Shown: in pieces, positions 47,410 through 58,614 of the stretch
How the letters are laid out: each line of letters opens with the position of its first letter
Numbering within the stretch: position 1 is the first letter of the stretch
Assembly: GCA_015178975.1 (NCBI GenBank)
Contig: WHVD01000001.1
Location: 3,782,001-3,846,000 of the forward strand
Origin: Hysterangium stoloniferum
Taxonomy: Eukaryota > Basidiomycota > Agaricomycetes > Hysterangiales > Hysterangiaceae
DNA: 64,000 nt
Reading direction: 5' to 3'
Translations under genes and position numbers: made by a program
Notes under the pieces: generated by a model
What the model was told of the DNA's origin: nothing
Databases searched by the model: none
The model's input: the letters and a program-made list of their open reading frames with translations, nothing else

Positions 47410-48710
47410 CCTCCCCTGCATTACAATTGAATATCAACTTTATGATTGGAAAAATGATCAGAATGAGAGCAGCAAGGAGTATTTGGAATGGGCAAAGCAT
47501 TTGGAGAATGGTTACATGGCAATTAGACTCATAATCACATCAAGCCAACATGTTAGGATCCCCATTGTTTTGGACCCCTGTGAGCTATTTTTAGCCTTGT
47601 AACCCTCTATCATCCCACTATCGGTACCCCTGCCCATGGTAGCACCACCTGTGGTACCCCTGACACTTATTTTGTTGTATTGTAGCACCTTAGCTTTCCA
47701 TCCCATCTTCAAACCATATATATATCCCATTTGCAACCTCACACCTTTTTAGTATACTTTGCTATATTGTATTTAGTCTCACTTTCATCCCCATTTCCTT
47801 CCCCTACTTCCTTTTGACCAGTCCATCACTCTCACTTCTCTGATCAGCCCTCCAATCATCTGTCTCCCTGTAGTATAAATTTCTTTCATGTATGCTACAG
47901 TTTCTTCAGTTTGAAAATTGACTTAGATTACCCCCCTTTAGTTCTCAAGTCCTCTTATTTCTATCTAATACTCTCAAAGGTGTCTTCAGCAAGCTGCAAC
48001 CCCTTACCTCATAACTCTTAGTACTTCAGTCCTCCAGTTGATTTAGCTAAGTGTTGATCTCTGTTTCTATCATACTATCTGCTCTGTTTGAAATACCAGA
48101 GCACCCTAACAGTTCATACAAGGGTGCCACACATAAGTTGAAGCCAAGCTCCACTAAATTTGTAGAGTCAAACCTCCCAACTAGTACAATCTACTATCAT
48201 TGGCCCCCCAATTAACTCATTCTTATCATCAGTCCCTTGACTAGAGCCTCCCCTCTTCCTTTTAGCTTAGATCTTAACACAACAATTGTATATTCAGGAT
48301 TGCACCACTGGACCTAAGGTGTGGCAAGCACTGGTGAAAATCTATCAGGTGAATAATCAGGACAGCTTTACACATACCAGGATGATGTCAAAAAGCTGGT
48401 GATGGAATATGTCCACGGCATTTTGACTCTCACTTTGCAGCTTTGAGTAATTGGAGTCAAGTTATGTGAGGAGGATGTGGCAGATGTCCTCATTTATTGT
48501 TTATCTCAGGAATTTGGTGTGGTTGGTACCACCCTTACACAGCAAGTGGGATCACTTACCATACAAAAACAGACTCATGAAATGCAAAATGGCCAATAAA
48601 TTGCTATAGATGCAATAACAAAGGTCACATTGCATGTTTTTGTCCTGTGCTGAAGCCAGTCAATTCTTCATCAAGTGGAACACCCACCAAAAACCTGGAG
48701 GCTCTCACTG
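47410..48710 (+). pseudogene. Ty1/copia-like gag remnant
   Basis: Plus-strand gag (UBN2-type) fragments: YQLYDWKNDQNESSKEYLEW, MAIRLIITSSQ, then after a solo LTR DCTTGPKVWQALVKIYQ, GVKLCEEDVADVLIYCLSQE, and a zinc knuckle CYRCNNKGHIACFCP near 48,600. Joining across the LTR (removing one TSD) restores the phrase ending SSQ and starting QLYIQDC. Frame broken elsewhere. No RT or integrase of this element recognised. Confidence 0.72.
47551..48279 (-). mobile_element. Solo LTR, family F, TSD CAACA
   Basis: 729 bp, TGTTAGGATCC...GATCTTAACA on the plus strand, flanked by CAACA at 47546-47550 and 48280-48284. It splits the copia-like gag. In minus orientation it carries a diverged copy of the core block shared with families A and B (near 48,120-48,155). 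Confidence 0.83.
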
Positions 48711-50170
48711 CTAGTACAATGGAGAGTGTTTTTATATTGCATGTCTGATTTCATTATACAAACTAGGAGTTGTGAGCAGGGCTCTGTGGTCTGGCATTTG
48801 TGGTCTGGGAGGTTGGGGGAATGTGCACTAAAAGCCAGGGATGCTCCAAGGTTCAATTTGATGCCAAATTGTACCAGACAGATTTTGCATCTAGGGTGCA
48901 ATGGATATATGTTTTATTTTTCAGGTGGGTTTTTGTGTCAAGTGGGCACATTTCTTTTGTGTTGAAATTACTTATTTTTCATTTGGTGGGCAAGGATCTG
49001 TCATATCACCTCAATGATATGCAAAGTGGGTGTTGGAACTTATTCATATAGGTTGCAAGCCATTGAGTATGTACACGGTCTTGCACTCTTTTTTTGAATA
49101 TACTCAGCTATGTAGTATGTTCCAGTAGCTTAGTAATACTAAATAAACCCTGTCCATTTTCTATAAACCATCAACATCTAATAGATAGGAGCTAAATGCA
49201 AAGGAATAGTAAAATACTAAAGGGGTTTGAGGTGGCAAATGATGTATACATATAGAGTGGATGATGGAAAAGTGTTGGGATGAGAGTGGCTGACTGTGGC
49301 ATCACTGCCCCTGGCATCCCAACATTTGGTGTACTATAGGTTACCCTTTTAGTCATTCTGTTCAATAGCAGGATGCCAGAGGGGTTGTCAGAGTGAAAAC
49401 AAGCTGCAGGGGCCCAAAAAGGTGAGGATCCTAACAACAGGGTAGCTTTCAACCCAGATGTTAAGGTTACCAATTTTGAGGATGACTTTAGAGTGCTAGA
49501 GGTCCTGCAAAAATAATGGTGATAAGGATGCTATAGCAGGTAGTGAGATATGGGATAAGAAGGTGATCCCAGACATAGAGCAATATGGCTGCCAGCCTGC
49601 TTCAACACCAACAGTGCTGGTAAGATGTCACTGTGATGGTCTTTGTTCACCTCAGGGCCTACAGGCAGGTATCTGGCCATAGGTAAGTATGTTAAAGTTA
49701 TGTGCGCAGTTCTATTAGAAGACTCTCAGTAAGTGTTGCGCTACCAAGCGTCAGGCTAAAATACTACGACCGTCCATGATCCTGAATTGTACAGGTGCGT
49801 TAGCCCGATACTGCGTTCCTGATTATACATCACGCTAATATAATACTTCTAACAAAGTACTACTTACGCATAGATGAGACAGAGATGCTACTGGGCGCTG
49901 GTGAATTTTCAAGACGGTTATGCCACCTTGCAGTTTGATTGATCCGGCTCATAACAAATCATGGGGCCTCTATCCAGCTGGAGTAGCCGCGGATGATAAA
50001 GGCGTGGTCGGATCAGGCACATCTAGGTAAATATGTGATGGCGGCACAAATTATCGACTATTAGTCCTACTCAATTTTAACGGAATTTTCATAATGCGGT
50101 TCAAGAGGTAACTGTTTGTATATACAAAACCCTTTGCGAGGTCTCCGACACATCGCTACGTTAATGTTTC
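48711..50170. other. Gene-free region downstream of glyoxal oxidase
   Basis: 48,711-49,700 is AT-rich with short ORFs and no recognised domain, probably old transposon sequence. From about 49,730 base composition normalises; 50,100-50,170 is the 3' flank of the glyoxal oxidase gene, shared with the pseudogene copy. Confidence 0.4.
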
Positions 50171-52279
50171 CTACAGCAACGAGATAGGGAGTTTGATGCC
50201 CTGGTCCGGCACTGGCGGTGATCCCCCAGTGCCAACCATGACTTGAGCACCGGCACTAGTCACGTCGTCAATGGTCAAGAAAACGAAAGCTAATGCATCG
50301 CATTGTCAATATTTATTAAAGTAAGGACTATTAAATTCACCTGGTCCTGGGGGAAAAACTCTGTTGTTTGGCGGAGTTGTGATTGTCAGCGACTTGCGGT
50401 TGAGGGAAAGTCGGGCCTCCATGAATACTAAGCGTTGGCTAGAGTGGAATGTATGTGAAGAGAAGCCAAGATCCACAACGGCGGCTATATAGGTAAGACC
50501 CGTGTTTATCAGCAATAGAGAATAATTATATGAAAAAAATACCTTGAACGGTCACAGCCTGCAAGTTCGACGGGACTGAAACATCAACAGTTAACAGTTG
50601 GTTAAAGCCAATCTTTGCAGGTACATTGAGCAATTTTGGACGATCCACCGTCATGAATGGTGGGTTCAAGAATTCAATGCGCAATTCACTAATGGGTGAA
50701 TTGAGTCAAATTTATAGAATACGAATAGTCCACTCACGAAGGGAATTTGCCGGTGCTGACAACTTGGCCATTAGGGTTCGAGCCTCCGAGCATGATATTG
50801 CTAATGCAAGACCAATTAGACAACAATAAAAATGATATCGAGGAATGCCTCACCCCATCGGCGTCAAAGTGGCCGTTGAGTGGTACATGCGAGGGATGTC
50901 AGTCGTGGGTAAACCTTTGCTACTAATACGTTGACCCAATGGTGCGTTGGGAGTATAAAGTTCAGGAGTGAGGCTAGGAAATAATGTCACCCTTTCGGCT
51001 CGGCTAGTACTAATGTCAATAAATCACTAACACGGGATGGTCCGCATTCGATGAACCGTCGATGGCACCACCTACTGAACCAATGGCAGCATAGCCAGTT
51101 TGAGCACCATTGGTAATGAGAACTTGCCCATTAGGGAGTAGTATCATTTCTGGCATCATGCGGGGATTAATCATGTGTTCCACTTGCCATCCTTGTTTGA
51201 TTCCTTCCGGGGTAGCTACGATACGACTGCATTGGTCGGACGCTGGGTCTTGGGAGGAAAGGCTTTCTGAAGGGATGGTGTCACTGGCGTTGGTACCACC
51301 GCATACAAGGATTTCGGGAGTGAAGTGCGGTGGTGAGAGAGGAAGAAGCGTCGCCGTCCCATCGAAGGGATTCGTTACCCTGACACCGTTGGGCAGATCA
51401 GGGAGTATCGTCTCAGTGTTCTTTTCGATATCATAAATAATGGTTTGATTATTTGCGACAATGAAAACTCTTCCATCGGGAAGCGCAAAACCTCTGATGT
51501 AACATTAGCACGGCAGGTTGTAGAATTAGAGGCACCTTGATTACCGAGGGAAGAGGTTGGCTGGGAGACTTCGCTCTAAGAATGCCGAGGGACGAGGCAC
51601 ACCGTTATCCTTTGGAGGAAAAAATTCGAAACTATTGACCGGATCCGTGTTGTAGAACGGCGTAGACTCGTGAATGCCACCGATGATCATCTGATGCGAG
51701 AATTAGAAAAAGAAAGTGATGTGCGTAAGGCGAATACCAAGGACCCATCAAAAATTTTCAAGGAAGATGGATACCACCTGGGAGTGGCAAGATGCAGTTG
51801 GCTAGAATTGTCAAACAGGGTACAACCGGAACCATCGGGCGACTGGCAGGGCTCAAAAATTCGAATCGCCTGGCGACCATCGAGAGCAGCAGGAATGGCA
51901 GGAATATTTCCAGCGAGACTTGCCTATTATATTGGATCATGAATAATGCCCCTATAATAATAATAAAACCAGTTCTTACCATAGTTCCATTGCTAAGAAG
52001 ACCTCCGGAGGCACAGAAACTGTCTGAAACAGCATTTAAAGCCGTCGCAGTATTGGTCTCGAAGTTCCAGAGCGCACCCCAGGCAGGGTGTCCGTTGATG
52101 GAAAGAGGATCGTTTAATGGTTTATCAAAAAACACCGCCAGAGTAGGGGATACAACAATTGCTTCTAATGCAACGATTCCAGATGTCCCATTTTGAACAA
52201 AATGCCATCCTTGTCCAGCGGCAGCGACAGTACCAGCACCTGCCAAAAAGACTGGAAATAAAAGACGTGAGTCCCACAT
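50171..52279 (-). CDS. Glyoxal oxidase (copper radical oxidase), intact
   Basis: Extracellular copper radical oxidase that oxidises aldehydes such as glyoxal and releases H2O2, a cosubstrate for ligninolytic peroxidases. Nine exons close in frame: 52279-51980, 51923-51738, 51690-51545, 51493-51032, 50973-50854, 50800-50738, 50688-50543, 50484-50341, 50289-50171; 561 aa, matching family length. Signal peptide in the first ~21 residues. Radical pair Cys89 (DSFCASGG) and Tyr151 (RWYPSS); copper ligands Tyr395-His396 (RMYHST) and His485 (SSHTFHSS). C-terminal Ig-like part with [11 protein letters not shown] and FVFLTIDDV. Surrounded by transposon debris yet undamaged. A dead second copy is at 21,596-24,845. 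Presence fits a wood- or litter-decay lifestyle, which is inference. Confidence 0.93.
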
Positions 52280-52722
52280 GGTTAAGTTTATCCTTCAAGG
52301 GGCTGCTGATAAGCCAACTAGTTTCAAGGTTAAATAGACCGGGTCTCTTGCCTTCATCATGAGCAAGAGCCAGCTATATGGTCAAAAGTAGAGAATAGAC
52401 CAGCTGAGAAAGCATAGGAGGTTATCGGCGAGTCACAAAATGCAGTTCCTAATCAGTAAATTTTTCGATCTGGGTGGCTCTCGAAGCAACACTCCGTATG
52501 GACGCAACTGGACGTTGTGGAGCGTTTGGAGTATCCCGCTTTCTCCAAGCGCTGAAACCCATTTTACTGATTAGTATGCAAAATTCATTTACTTTCAAAC
52601 TATCAGGAACCTGCACAAATCACGTAAAACTTACCCTATCTATTGTAGAAACTGAAGGACTTCAAATCGCATGCGGATCTTCGCTAGCCTGTTGCCGTTC
52701 ATTGCGCCACACCATGGGAGCA
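52280..52722. other. Upstream region of glyoxal oxidase
   Basis: About 440 bp of promoter-side sequence between the oxidase start codon and the first repeat. No binding site identified. Confidence 0.4.
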
Positions 52723-52972
52723 TCATGTATAAAAGGTCCCTCCCTGTTGACTTAAGAAGCAACACAGGCGGAGTTTTACTTAGAATTATATGCTCCCAAG
52801 ATGTGCTTCTGAACATCCTTGCTGAAAAATTACAGCTGTTTCAGGTACATAGTGCAGAGTTTGAAAATCATGTATAAAAGCCTCCCTGTTGGCTTAGGAA
52901 GCAACACGGGCGGTGTTTTGCTTTGAATCATATGCTCCCAAGATGTGCTTCTGAACATCCTTGTTGAAAAAT
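52723..52972 (+). repeat. Direct repeat pair of about 105 bp with TATA-like motif
   Basis: 52,723-52,828 and 52,870-52,972 are about 90% identical by eye; both start CATGTATAAAAG and end GAACATCCTTG(C/T)TGAAAAAT. The 41 bp between them match the outer end of the inverted-repeat element at 53,672 and 56,850. Confidence 0.7.
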
Positions 52973-53017
52973 CTAGTTACTGCGCTTTGCATTACGTAAG
53001 ACGCGCTAGATTTCCGG

Positions 53018-53638
53018 GGAAATATTGCTGAAAGTTGCGAACCTTGTAGCTTCCTCAATAATTGACCAATTGTCTTGTAACTTCATATATGTATTTTACT
53101 ACTATATATCTAAGTATATTATGATATTATAACTCCAAAATTTTACCTACAGCATGTTTCCCAAAATCACAGTCCATTTGAGCTTGCAAACCAATTCATG
53201 AGCCAACAGATGTGTCACTCCCAATGAGCTTGTAATATGTTGCTTTACATGTATCTATGTAGTAAAAAATGACAGCACATTGCTTTTGCGGTCAGAGCTA
53301 ATGTGAGTGAGGTTGCTGAGTAAATGCATACAACTACCCTCATACAGGTTTGCAGCTGGTATTTAGACAGCAAAAGCCAGGTGCTGTCATTTTTTACTAC
53401 ATAGATACATGTAAAACAACATATTACAAGCTCATTGGGAGTTACACATCTTTTGGCTCATGAATTGGTTTGCAAGCTCAAATGGACTGTGATTTTGGGA
53501 AACATGCTGTAGGTCAAATTTTGGAGTTATAATATCATAATATACTAGATATAGTAGTAAAATACTTATATGAAGTTACAAGACAATTGGTCAATTATTG
53601 AGAAAGCTACGAGGTCCGCAACTTTCAGCAATATTTCC
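53018..53638. repeat. Long inverted repeat (fold-back element F1)
   Basis: Arms about 53,018-53,300 and 53,368-53,638 are inverted copies with high identity, around a ~70 bp loop; less perfect pairing continues outward to about 52,980 and 53,680. No ORF. Structure fits a fold-back MITE or a palindromic rearrangement. No certain TSD. Confidence 0.75.
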
Positions 53639-53671
53639 CTACAAACACACACCTTATGTAATGAAAAGCAC

Positions 53672-54279
53672 TGTAATTACAGCTGTTTCGGGCATGTAGT
53701 GTGGAGTTTGAAAATCAATAAAAAAAGTCCACTTTGGTCCCAAAAATATATTGCCATGTAACTCCATAATGGGGAGGAAGTAAGCTATAATACTTTGTAT
53801 TCACCATATACATACAGTATATGGGGTGGGTTGTTCCTATACTCAGAATTTCTTATTTCCTGTTATTTAACATTTGGACCCCTGTGAAAGAATCACCTCC
53901 CCCATCGCAATTGCACACTTTTTGGTTTGAAACCTGGGGAGAATAATATTATAAATGATATATAAAATTATAAACAAGAATGGATGCTCATACAGCATGG
54001 AATGTAGGGAATCTCAATCGAAAGCATATCTCTTCATGAATCTTAATCAAAGACCACACCTACACTAATGCAGCATACAAGTGTGGCTGTTCCCTACATT
54101 CTGTACTGTATAAGCATCCATTCTTACATATTTAGACTTTTATAAATCATTTATCATATTATTCTCCCTGGGTTTCAACCCAAACAAGTGTGCAACTGTG
54201 ACAGGGGAGCTGATTCTTTACAGAGGTCCACATGTTAAATGACAGGAAATAAGAAATTCTGAGTATAGGAACAACCCAC
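53672..54279. repeat. Inverted-repeat element F2, left arm and inner part
   Basis: 53,826-54,003 and 54,095-54,279 form inverted arms. The outer part of the left arm (53,672-53,826) has its partner not next door but at 56,845-57,012, beyond an LTR and an inverted segment. Joining 54,279 to the reverse complement of 57,012-56,845 (removing the LTR and one TSD) completes the palindrome. Confidence 0.78.
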
Positions 54280-55022
54280 TGTTAAGAACTGGAAACTGAC
54301 TAATGTCAGTGGACCGATGGGGACCGATTGGAAGGACTTGGCTTCAGCTTATGTGCTGCACCCTCGCAGTTGTCTGTCAGGTGTCCTTAAATTTTGGGTG
54401 GGCGAAGACTAGTCCCAATGAATACCTCTTGGTGAAAACTACCAATCGGAACCAAGGGATGAGTCGAGTGTCGGGCCAAGGGGTCGGGGACTGAAGGGGG
54501 CCGAGTGCACGTGAAGGCAGAAGGCGGGATTCTTAGTATGAGACTTCTGGAGGCATAAGAGGGTATTCTGAGTTGATATTATGATTGCCTGGTAACTACA
54601 ACTACAGCAGGTTCATATACAAGTAACAGGTGTCTAGGAAATACTAACTAAGAGAAGAGCGGAACACGGTATTGACAAATAAACTTGACTAGGAACAGGA
54701 AGTTTATGATTAGTTTGGAGGCTGATGATAACTGAGAGCAGAATTACGGTAAAAGGAAATAGTTTGAGGGTTACAGATATATATAGACATATGTGAAACA
54801 TAGGATAGAGTGGATCATCATAATAAAGGGGACATATCAGAGTTTAACCAGATAGTTCAAGTATGTTTTGATGTGGGCGTAAACGGGGTTTGATCACCAC
54901 GAAAGCATATGTCAGCTTCGGGAGGCCGATGGTTTCCAATGTGGTGACTTGAACAGTAACTTGAATTGTCAATAAGTGGCGATAACCTCGGGGACCAATA
55001 GGGTTGCGACACAGTTGTAACA
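54280..55022 (+). mobile_element. LTR family A (A3), flanks CCCAC / GCCCC
   Basis: 743 bp, TGTTAAGAACTGG...GACACAGTTGTAACA. Left 5 bp CCCAC, right 5 bp GCCCC do not match each other. They match, swapped, those of A4, showing recombination between the two copies. Confidence 0.9.
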
Positions 55023-55044
55023 GCCCCACACATCAGTCACCAGA

Positions 55045-55885
55045 TGTTGGGATACACACACAAGGCGGGTTTCCGGAGAAACCCGCGGGATATCCGGTAG
55101 GACTTGGCTTCAGCTTATAGGCTGTGCCCTCACTAGATCATGTTGTCCAATTTCAAACAGGCGGATGGGGATCCTGGGGAGTCCGGGCGGGGTTCGTGGA
55201 TCGTAGGTCATAAGTCGGGGGTTGTGGGTCGTAAGTCGGAGGTTGTGGGTCGTGAGTCGAGATAGTTGAGAGAGATAGATGTGTTAGAGCCCGTGGGCTC
55301 CGACTAGTGAAAGGGATGTGAATCAAGTAAGGTTTTAGAGTGGAAAATGTTATTAGATTACTGGGGGGAATCTAAGCTAATTTTCTGACTGGATTGTATG
55401 TACAACATCTGCCAGTTTATATAGACCATGGAGTGAATGACATACCAAATCCAGTAATGATGAAACGAAAACTAACAAAACATAAAACGGGAATAGTAAA
55501 CACCAAATTGGTGTTAGGAACGGGATGGAACAGAGTGGAGTCCGAATCGTGACAAAGCATAACCCATAACGGGAAATGGAGCGGGAGTGGAGTCCTAAAT
55601 CGTGACAGGTCATTTGACTAAAACGGGAATGGGGCTCGATTAGAGCAGTGACGGGATTCTGAGTGGGGTCCGGTGACTGATGTGTGGGACAAAGATGGAC
55701 ATAGACAGAGATGGAGTCCGGGGGAAGTCCAGTGACTGATATGTGTCATAATGAGGTCGAACGTAACGAGTCTTGATGTAATGGAGTCCGGGCGGGAAAT
55801 CCTATAAACAGACAATTGGTGCTTGTAGCGTGTGGGGGCGTACGGGTTAGTGCCCGGAGTCCAGCAGGATTGTCCGGTCGTAACA
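55045..55885 (+). mobile_element. Solo LTR, family B (B6) nested in B7, TSD CCAGA
   Basis: 841 bp from TGTTGGGATAC to GGTCGTAACA with perfect CCAGA duplications at 55040-55044 and 55886-55890, inserted into another family-B LTR in the opposite orientation. Confidence 0.9.
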
Positions 55886-56302
55886 CCAGACCCTGCTCAT
55901 AAAACCCATCATCCCTCTAACAGAGCCCCGTTCCCATTTTAGTCTAATGACCTGTCACAATTCGGACTCTGCTCCCACTCCATTTCCCATTATGGTTTAT
56001 GATTTGTCATGATTTGGACTCTGCTCTGTTCCATCCCGTTCCTAACACCAAATGTGGTGTTTACTATTCTCATTTTACATTTTGCTAGTTTCATTTCATT
56101 ATTAGTGGATTTGGTATGTCATTCATTCCATGATCTATATAGTCTGGCAGATGTTGTACATACAATCCAGTCAGAAAATCAGCTTAGATTCCCCCCAGTA
56201 ATCTAATACATTTTCCACTCTAAACTCCTACTTGAATTACACCACTTACGCTAGTCGGAGCCCACGGGTGGCTCCAGCGCATCTATCTCTCTTACCTATC
56301 TC

Positions 56303-56625
56303 GACTCACAACCTCTCAACCCACAACCTCTCAACCCACAACCTCTCAACCCACAACCTCTCAACCCACAACCTCTCAACCCACAACCTCTCAACCCACA
56401 ACCTCTCAACCCACAACCTCTCAACCCACAACCTCTCAACCCACAACCTCTCAACCCACAACCTCTCAACCCACAACCTCTCAACCCACAACCTCTCAAC
56501 CCACAACCTCTCAACCCACAACCTCTCAACCCACAACCTCTCAACCCACAACCTCTCAGCCCACAACCTCTCAACCCACAACCTCTCAACCCACAACCTC
56601 TCAACCCACAACCTCTCAACCCACA
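56303..56625 (+). repeat. 15-bp minisatellite, about 21 units
   Basis: Unit CAACCTCTCAACCCA repeated about 21 times almost without change (one A-to-G variant near 56,560). Other family-B LTRs have only two or three diverged relatives of this unit at the same place, so this is a recent local expansion. All six frames look open because the unit is a multiple of three; no gene is implied. Confidence 0.95.
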
Positions 56626-56844
56626 ACCTCCAACCTACGACCCCTCGACCCATGAACCCCACCCAGACTCCCTGGGATTCCTGTCTGCCTGTCTGAAATT
56701 GGACAACATGATCTCACAAGGGTGCAGCCTATAAGCTGAAGCCAAGTCCTACTGGATAATCTGCGGGTTTCTCCGGAAACCCGCCATGTACGTACCCTAA
56801 CAGTGCCCCCCACCCATGGGAGGAAAACTGACCAATAGCTTTGG

Positions 56845-57012
56845 TGTGCATTACAGCTGTTTTGGGTACATAGTGCAGAGTTTGAAAATCATTAAAAAAA
56901 TCCCACTTTGGTCCCAAAAAGAAATTGTCATGTAACTCCATAATGAGGGAGGAAGTAAGATATAATACTTTGTATTCACCATACATATACATACATATGT
57001 ATATGGGGTGGG
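56845..57012. repeat. Displaced right arm of inverted-repeat element F2
   Basis: Near-identical in direct orientation to 53,672-53,826 (GAGTTTGAAAATCA, then TTTGTATTCACCAT, then TATATGGGGTGGGT). Originally its inverted partner, moved by the inversion. Confidence 0.8.
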
Positions 57013-57758
57013 TGTTATGACCGTGTCGCAACCCTATCGGTCCCCGAGGTTATCGCCACTTATCGACGATTCAAGTTACTGTTCAAGTCACCACATCGGA
57101 AACCATCGGCCTCCCAAAGCTGATGTATGCTTTCGCGGTGATCAAACCCCATTTACGCCCACGTCAAAACATACTCGAACTATCTGGTTAAACTCTGATA
57201 CGTCCCCTTTATTATGATGATCCGCTCTATCCTATGTTTCACATATGTCTATATACATATATCTGTAACCCTCGAACTATTTCCTTTTACCGTAATTCCA
57301 CTCTCAGTTATCATCGGCCTCCGAACTAATCATAAACTTCCCGTTCCTGGTCAAGTTTATTTGTCAATACCATGTTCCGCTCTTCTCTTAGTTAGTATTT
57401 CCTAGACGCCTGTTACTTGTATATGAACCCGCTGTAGTTGTAGTTACCAGGCAATCAGAATATTGACTCAGAATACCCTCTTACGCCTCCAGAAGTCTCA
57501 TACTAAGAATCCCGCCTTCTGCCTTCACGTGCGCTCGCCCCCTTCGGTCCCTGACCCCTTGGCCCGACACTCAACTCATCCCTTGGTTCCGATTGGTAGT
57601 TTTCACCAAGAGGTATTCGTTGGGACTAGTCTTCGTCCGCCTGAAATTTAAGGACACTTGACGGACAACTGCGAGGGTGCAGCACATAAGCTGAAGCCAA
57701 GTCCTTCTGATTGGTCCCCGTTGGTCCACTGACATTAGTCAGTTTCCAGTTCTTAACA
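57013..57758 (-). mobile_element. LTR family A (A4), flanks GTGGG / GGGGC
   Basis: 746 bp, minus orientation (TGTTATGACCGTG...CAGTTCTTAACA on the plus strand). Left flank GTGGG is the complement of A3's left flank, right flank GGGGC of A3's right flank, as expected after recombination between inverted copies. Confidence 0.9.
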
Positions 57759-57956
57759 GGGGCAAGGTCAGACATAGACAGGGGTGGAGTCTGGTGGGTT
57801 TTCTGGTGACTGAAACACAACATAATGAAGATAAATGTAGACAAGTCTGATGTATGGAGTCCAGCAGGAATTCCAGTAAACTGACAATGGGTGCGTATAG
57901 GGCATGGGTGCATATAAGTTAGTGCCCGGAGTCCAGTGGGATTTCTGGTCGTAACA
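57759..57956 (+). mobile_element. Family-B LTR (B7), 3' part
   Basis: Plus-oriented 3' end of a family-B LTR ending GGTCGTAACA, followed by GGCAC (57,957-57,961). Completes the LTR whose 5' part is at 55,023-56,802. Confidence 0.85.
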
Positions 57957-57961
57957 GGCAC

Positions 57962-58614
57962 AGTGTTGCTGCAAATCATGGGCCATCTGAACATTCAGAC
58001 ACTTTCCTAAATCGAGGCTAGTTCAAGCCTGCATCAAGTTAGAGAGCCAGAGTGGACTAATGATAATTTCCACTGCCTGCAATCACCATATTACCTGAGA
58101 TGACATGACCATCCATATGCAGCCAGATGTAAGCAATACTCACACTTAAACAACACACTTTGGTAAATTCTCATTGGGGCTATACCAACTTGTCGCTTCT
58201 TTGATCTGACTCTTGATAAATGTATGATGTATTACTTATTGTATAATCAATCATTTTTCTTGCTGCCCACCATGTACAATGACCCAAAAAAGCATCCAGA
58301 TGTTTGGTAAAATTGGAAAGAGGGGTTCATAGCTCCAGAAATAAAATAGCTAAAAATCTGAAAAATTCAGAAGTAAGAGGTATATATCTGACCTATATGA
58401 TGACATAAGCATAACATCATATCTTTCCTTATTAGGAGAGTAAAAAATGAACAATGGACATGGTGCATCTGGACACTATTTTTGCTCTGTCAACTGATAC
58501 ATGAAACTCAACTAAGGTTCATATGACTGTGGGAATTTCTGGTTAGGTCATGTGATCACATATTTAAATAACACATTTATATGAACCTTTGCCTCATTTC
58601 ACCCTCCCACCACA
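57962..58614. other. AT-rich region upstream of second Tc1/mariner transposase
   Basis: No gene recognised. The part next to 58,615 is likely the 5' flank or inverted repeat of the Tc1/mariner element, but no matching end lies in the window. Confidence 0.35.

Larger units (their letters stand above)
55023..56802 (-). mobile_element. Family-B LTR (B7), 5' part, inside inverted segment
   Basis: Minus-oriented family-B LTR, 5' end at 56,802 (TGTTAGGGTACGTAC on the minus strand), split by LTR B6 and continuing, after the inversion is undone, at 57,764-57,956. Flank GTGCC at 56,803-56,807 is the reverse complement of GGCAC at 57,957-57,961. Contains the 15-bp minisatellite. Confidence 0.85.
55023..57012. 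other. Inverted chromosomal segment
   Basis: Segment between A3 and A4. Inverting it restores CCCAC on both sides of A3, GGGGC on both sides of A4, an intact inverted repeat F2, and a complete family-B LTR (B7) with TSD GGCAC on both sides. Confidence 0.85.

Noticed and set aside
50171..52279. Glyoxal oxidase as a pseudogene, judging from short frames
   Set aside because: Nine exons with GT-AG introns of about 47-58 nt rebuild a 561-aa protein with all catalytic residues.
56303..56625. CRISPR-like array
   Set aside because: The repeats are head to tail without spacers and lie in a eukaryotic LTR.
56232..56696. Long open frames on both strands encoding repeats of STHNL, ERLWV or RGCGL
   Set aside because: They are translations of the 15-bp minisatellite, whose unit is a multiple of three without stops. 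No domain or start context supports a gene.
54280..57758. A full-length family-A element bounded by A3 and A4
   Set aside because: The two LTRs are in inverted orientation and the interval contains other repeats and no gag-pol, so they are not a pair from one element.
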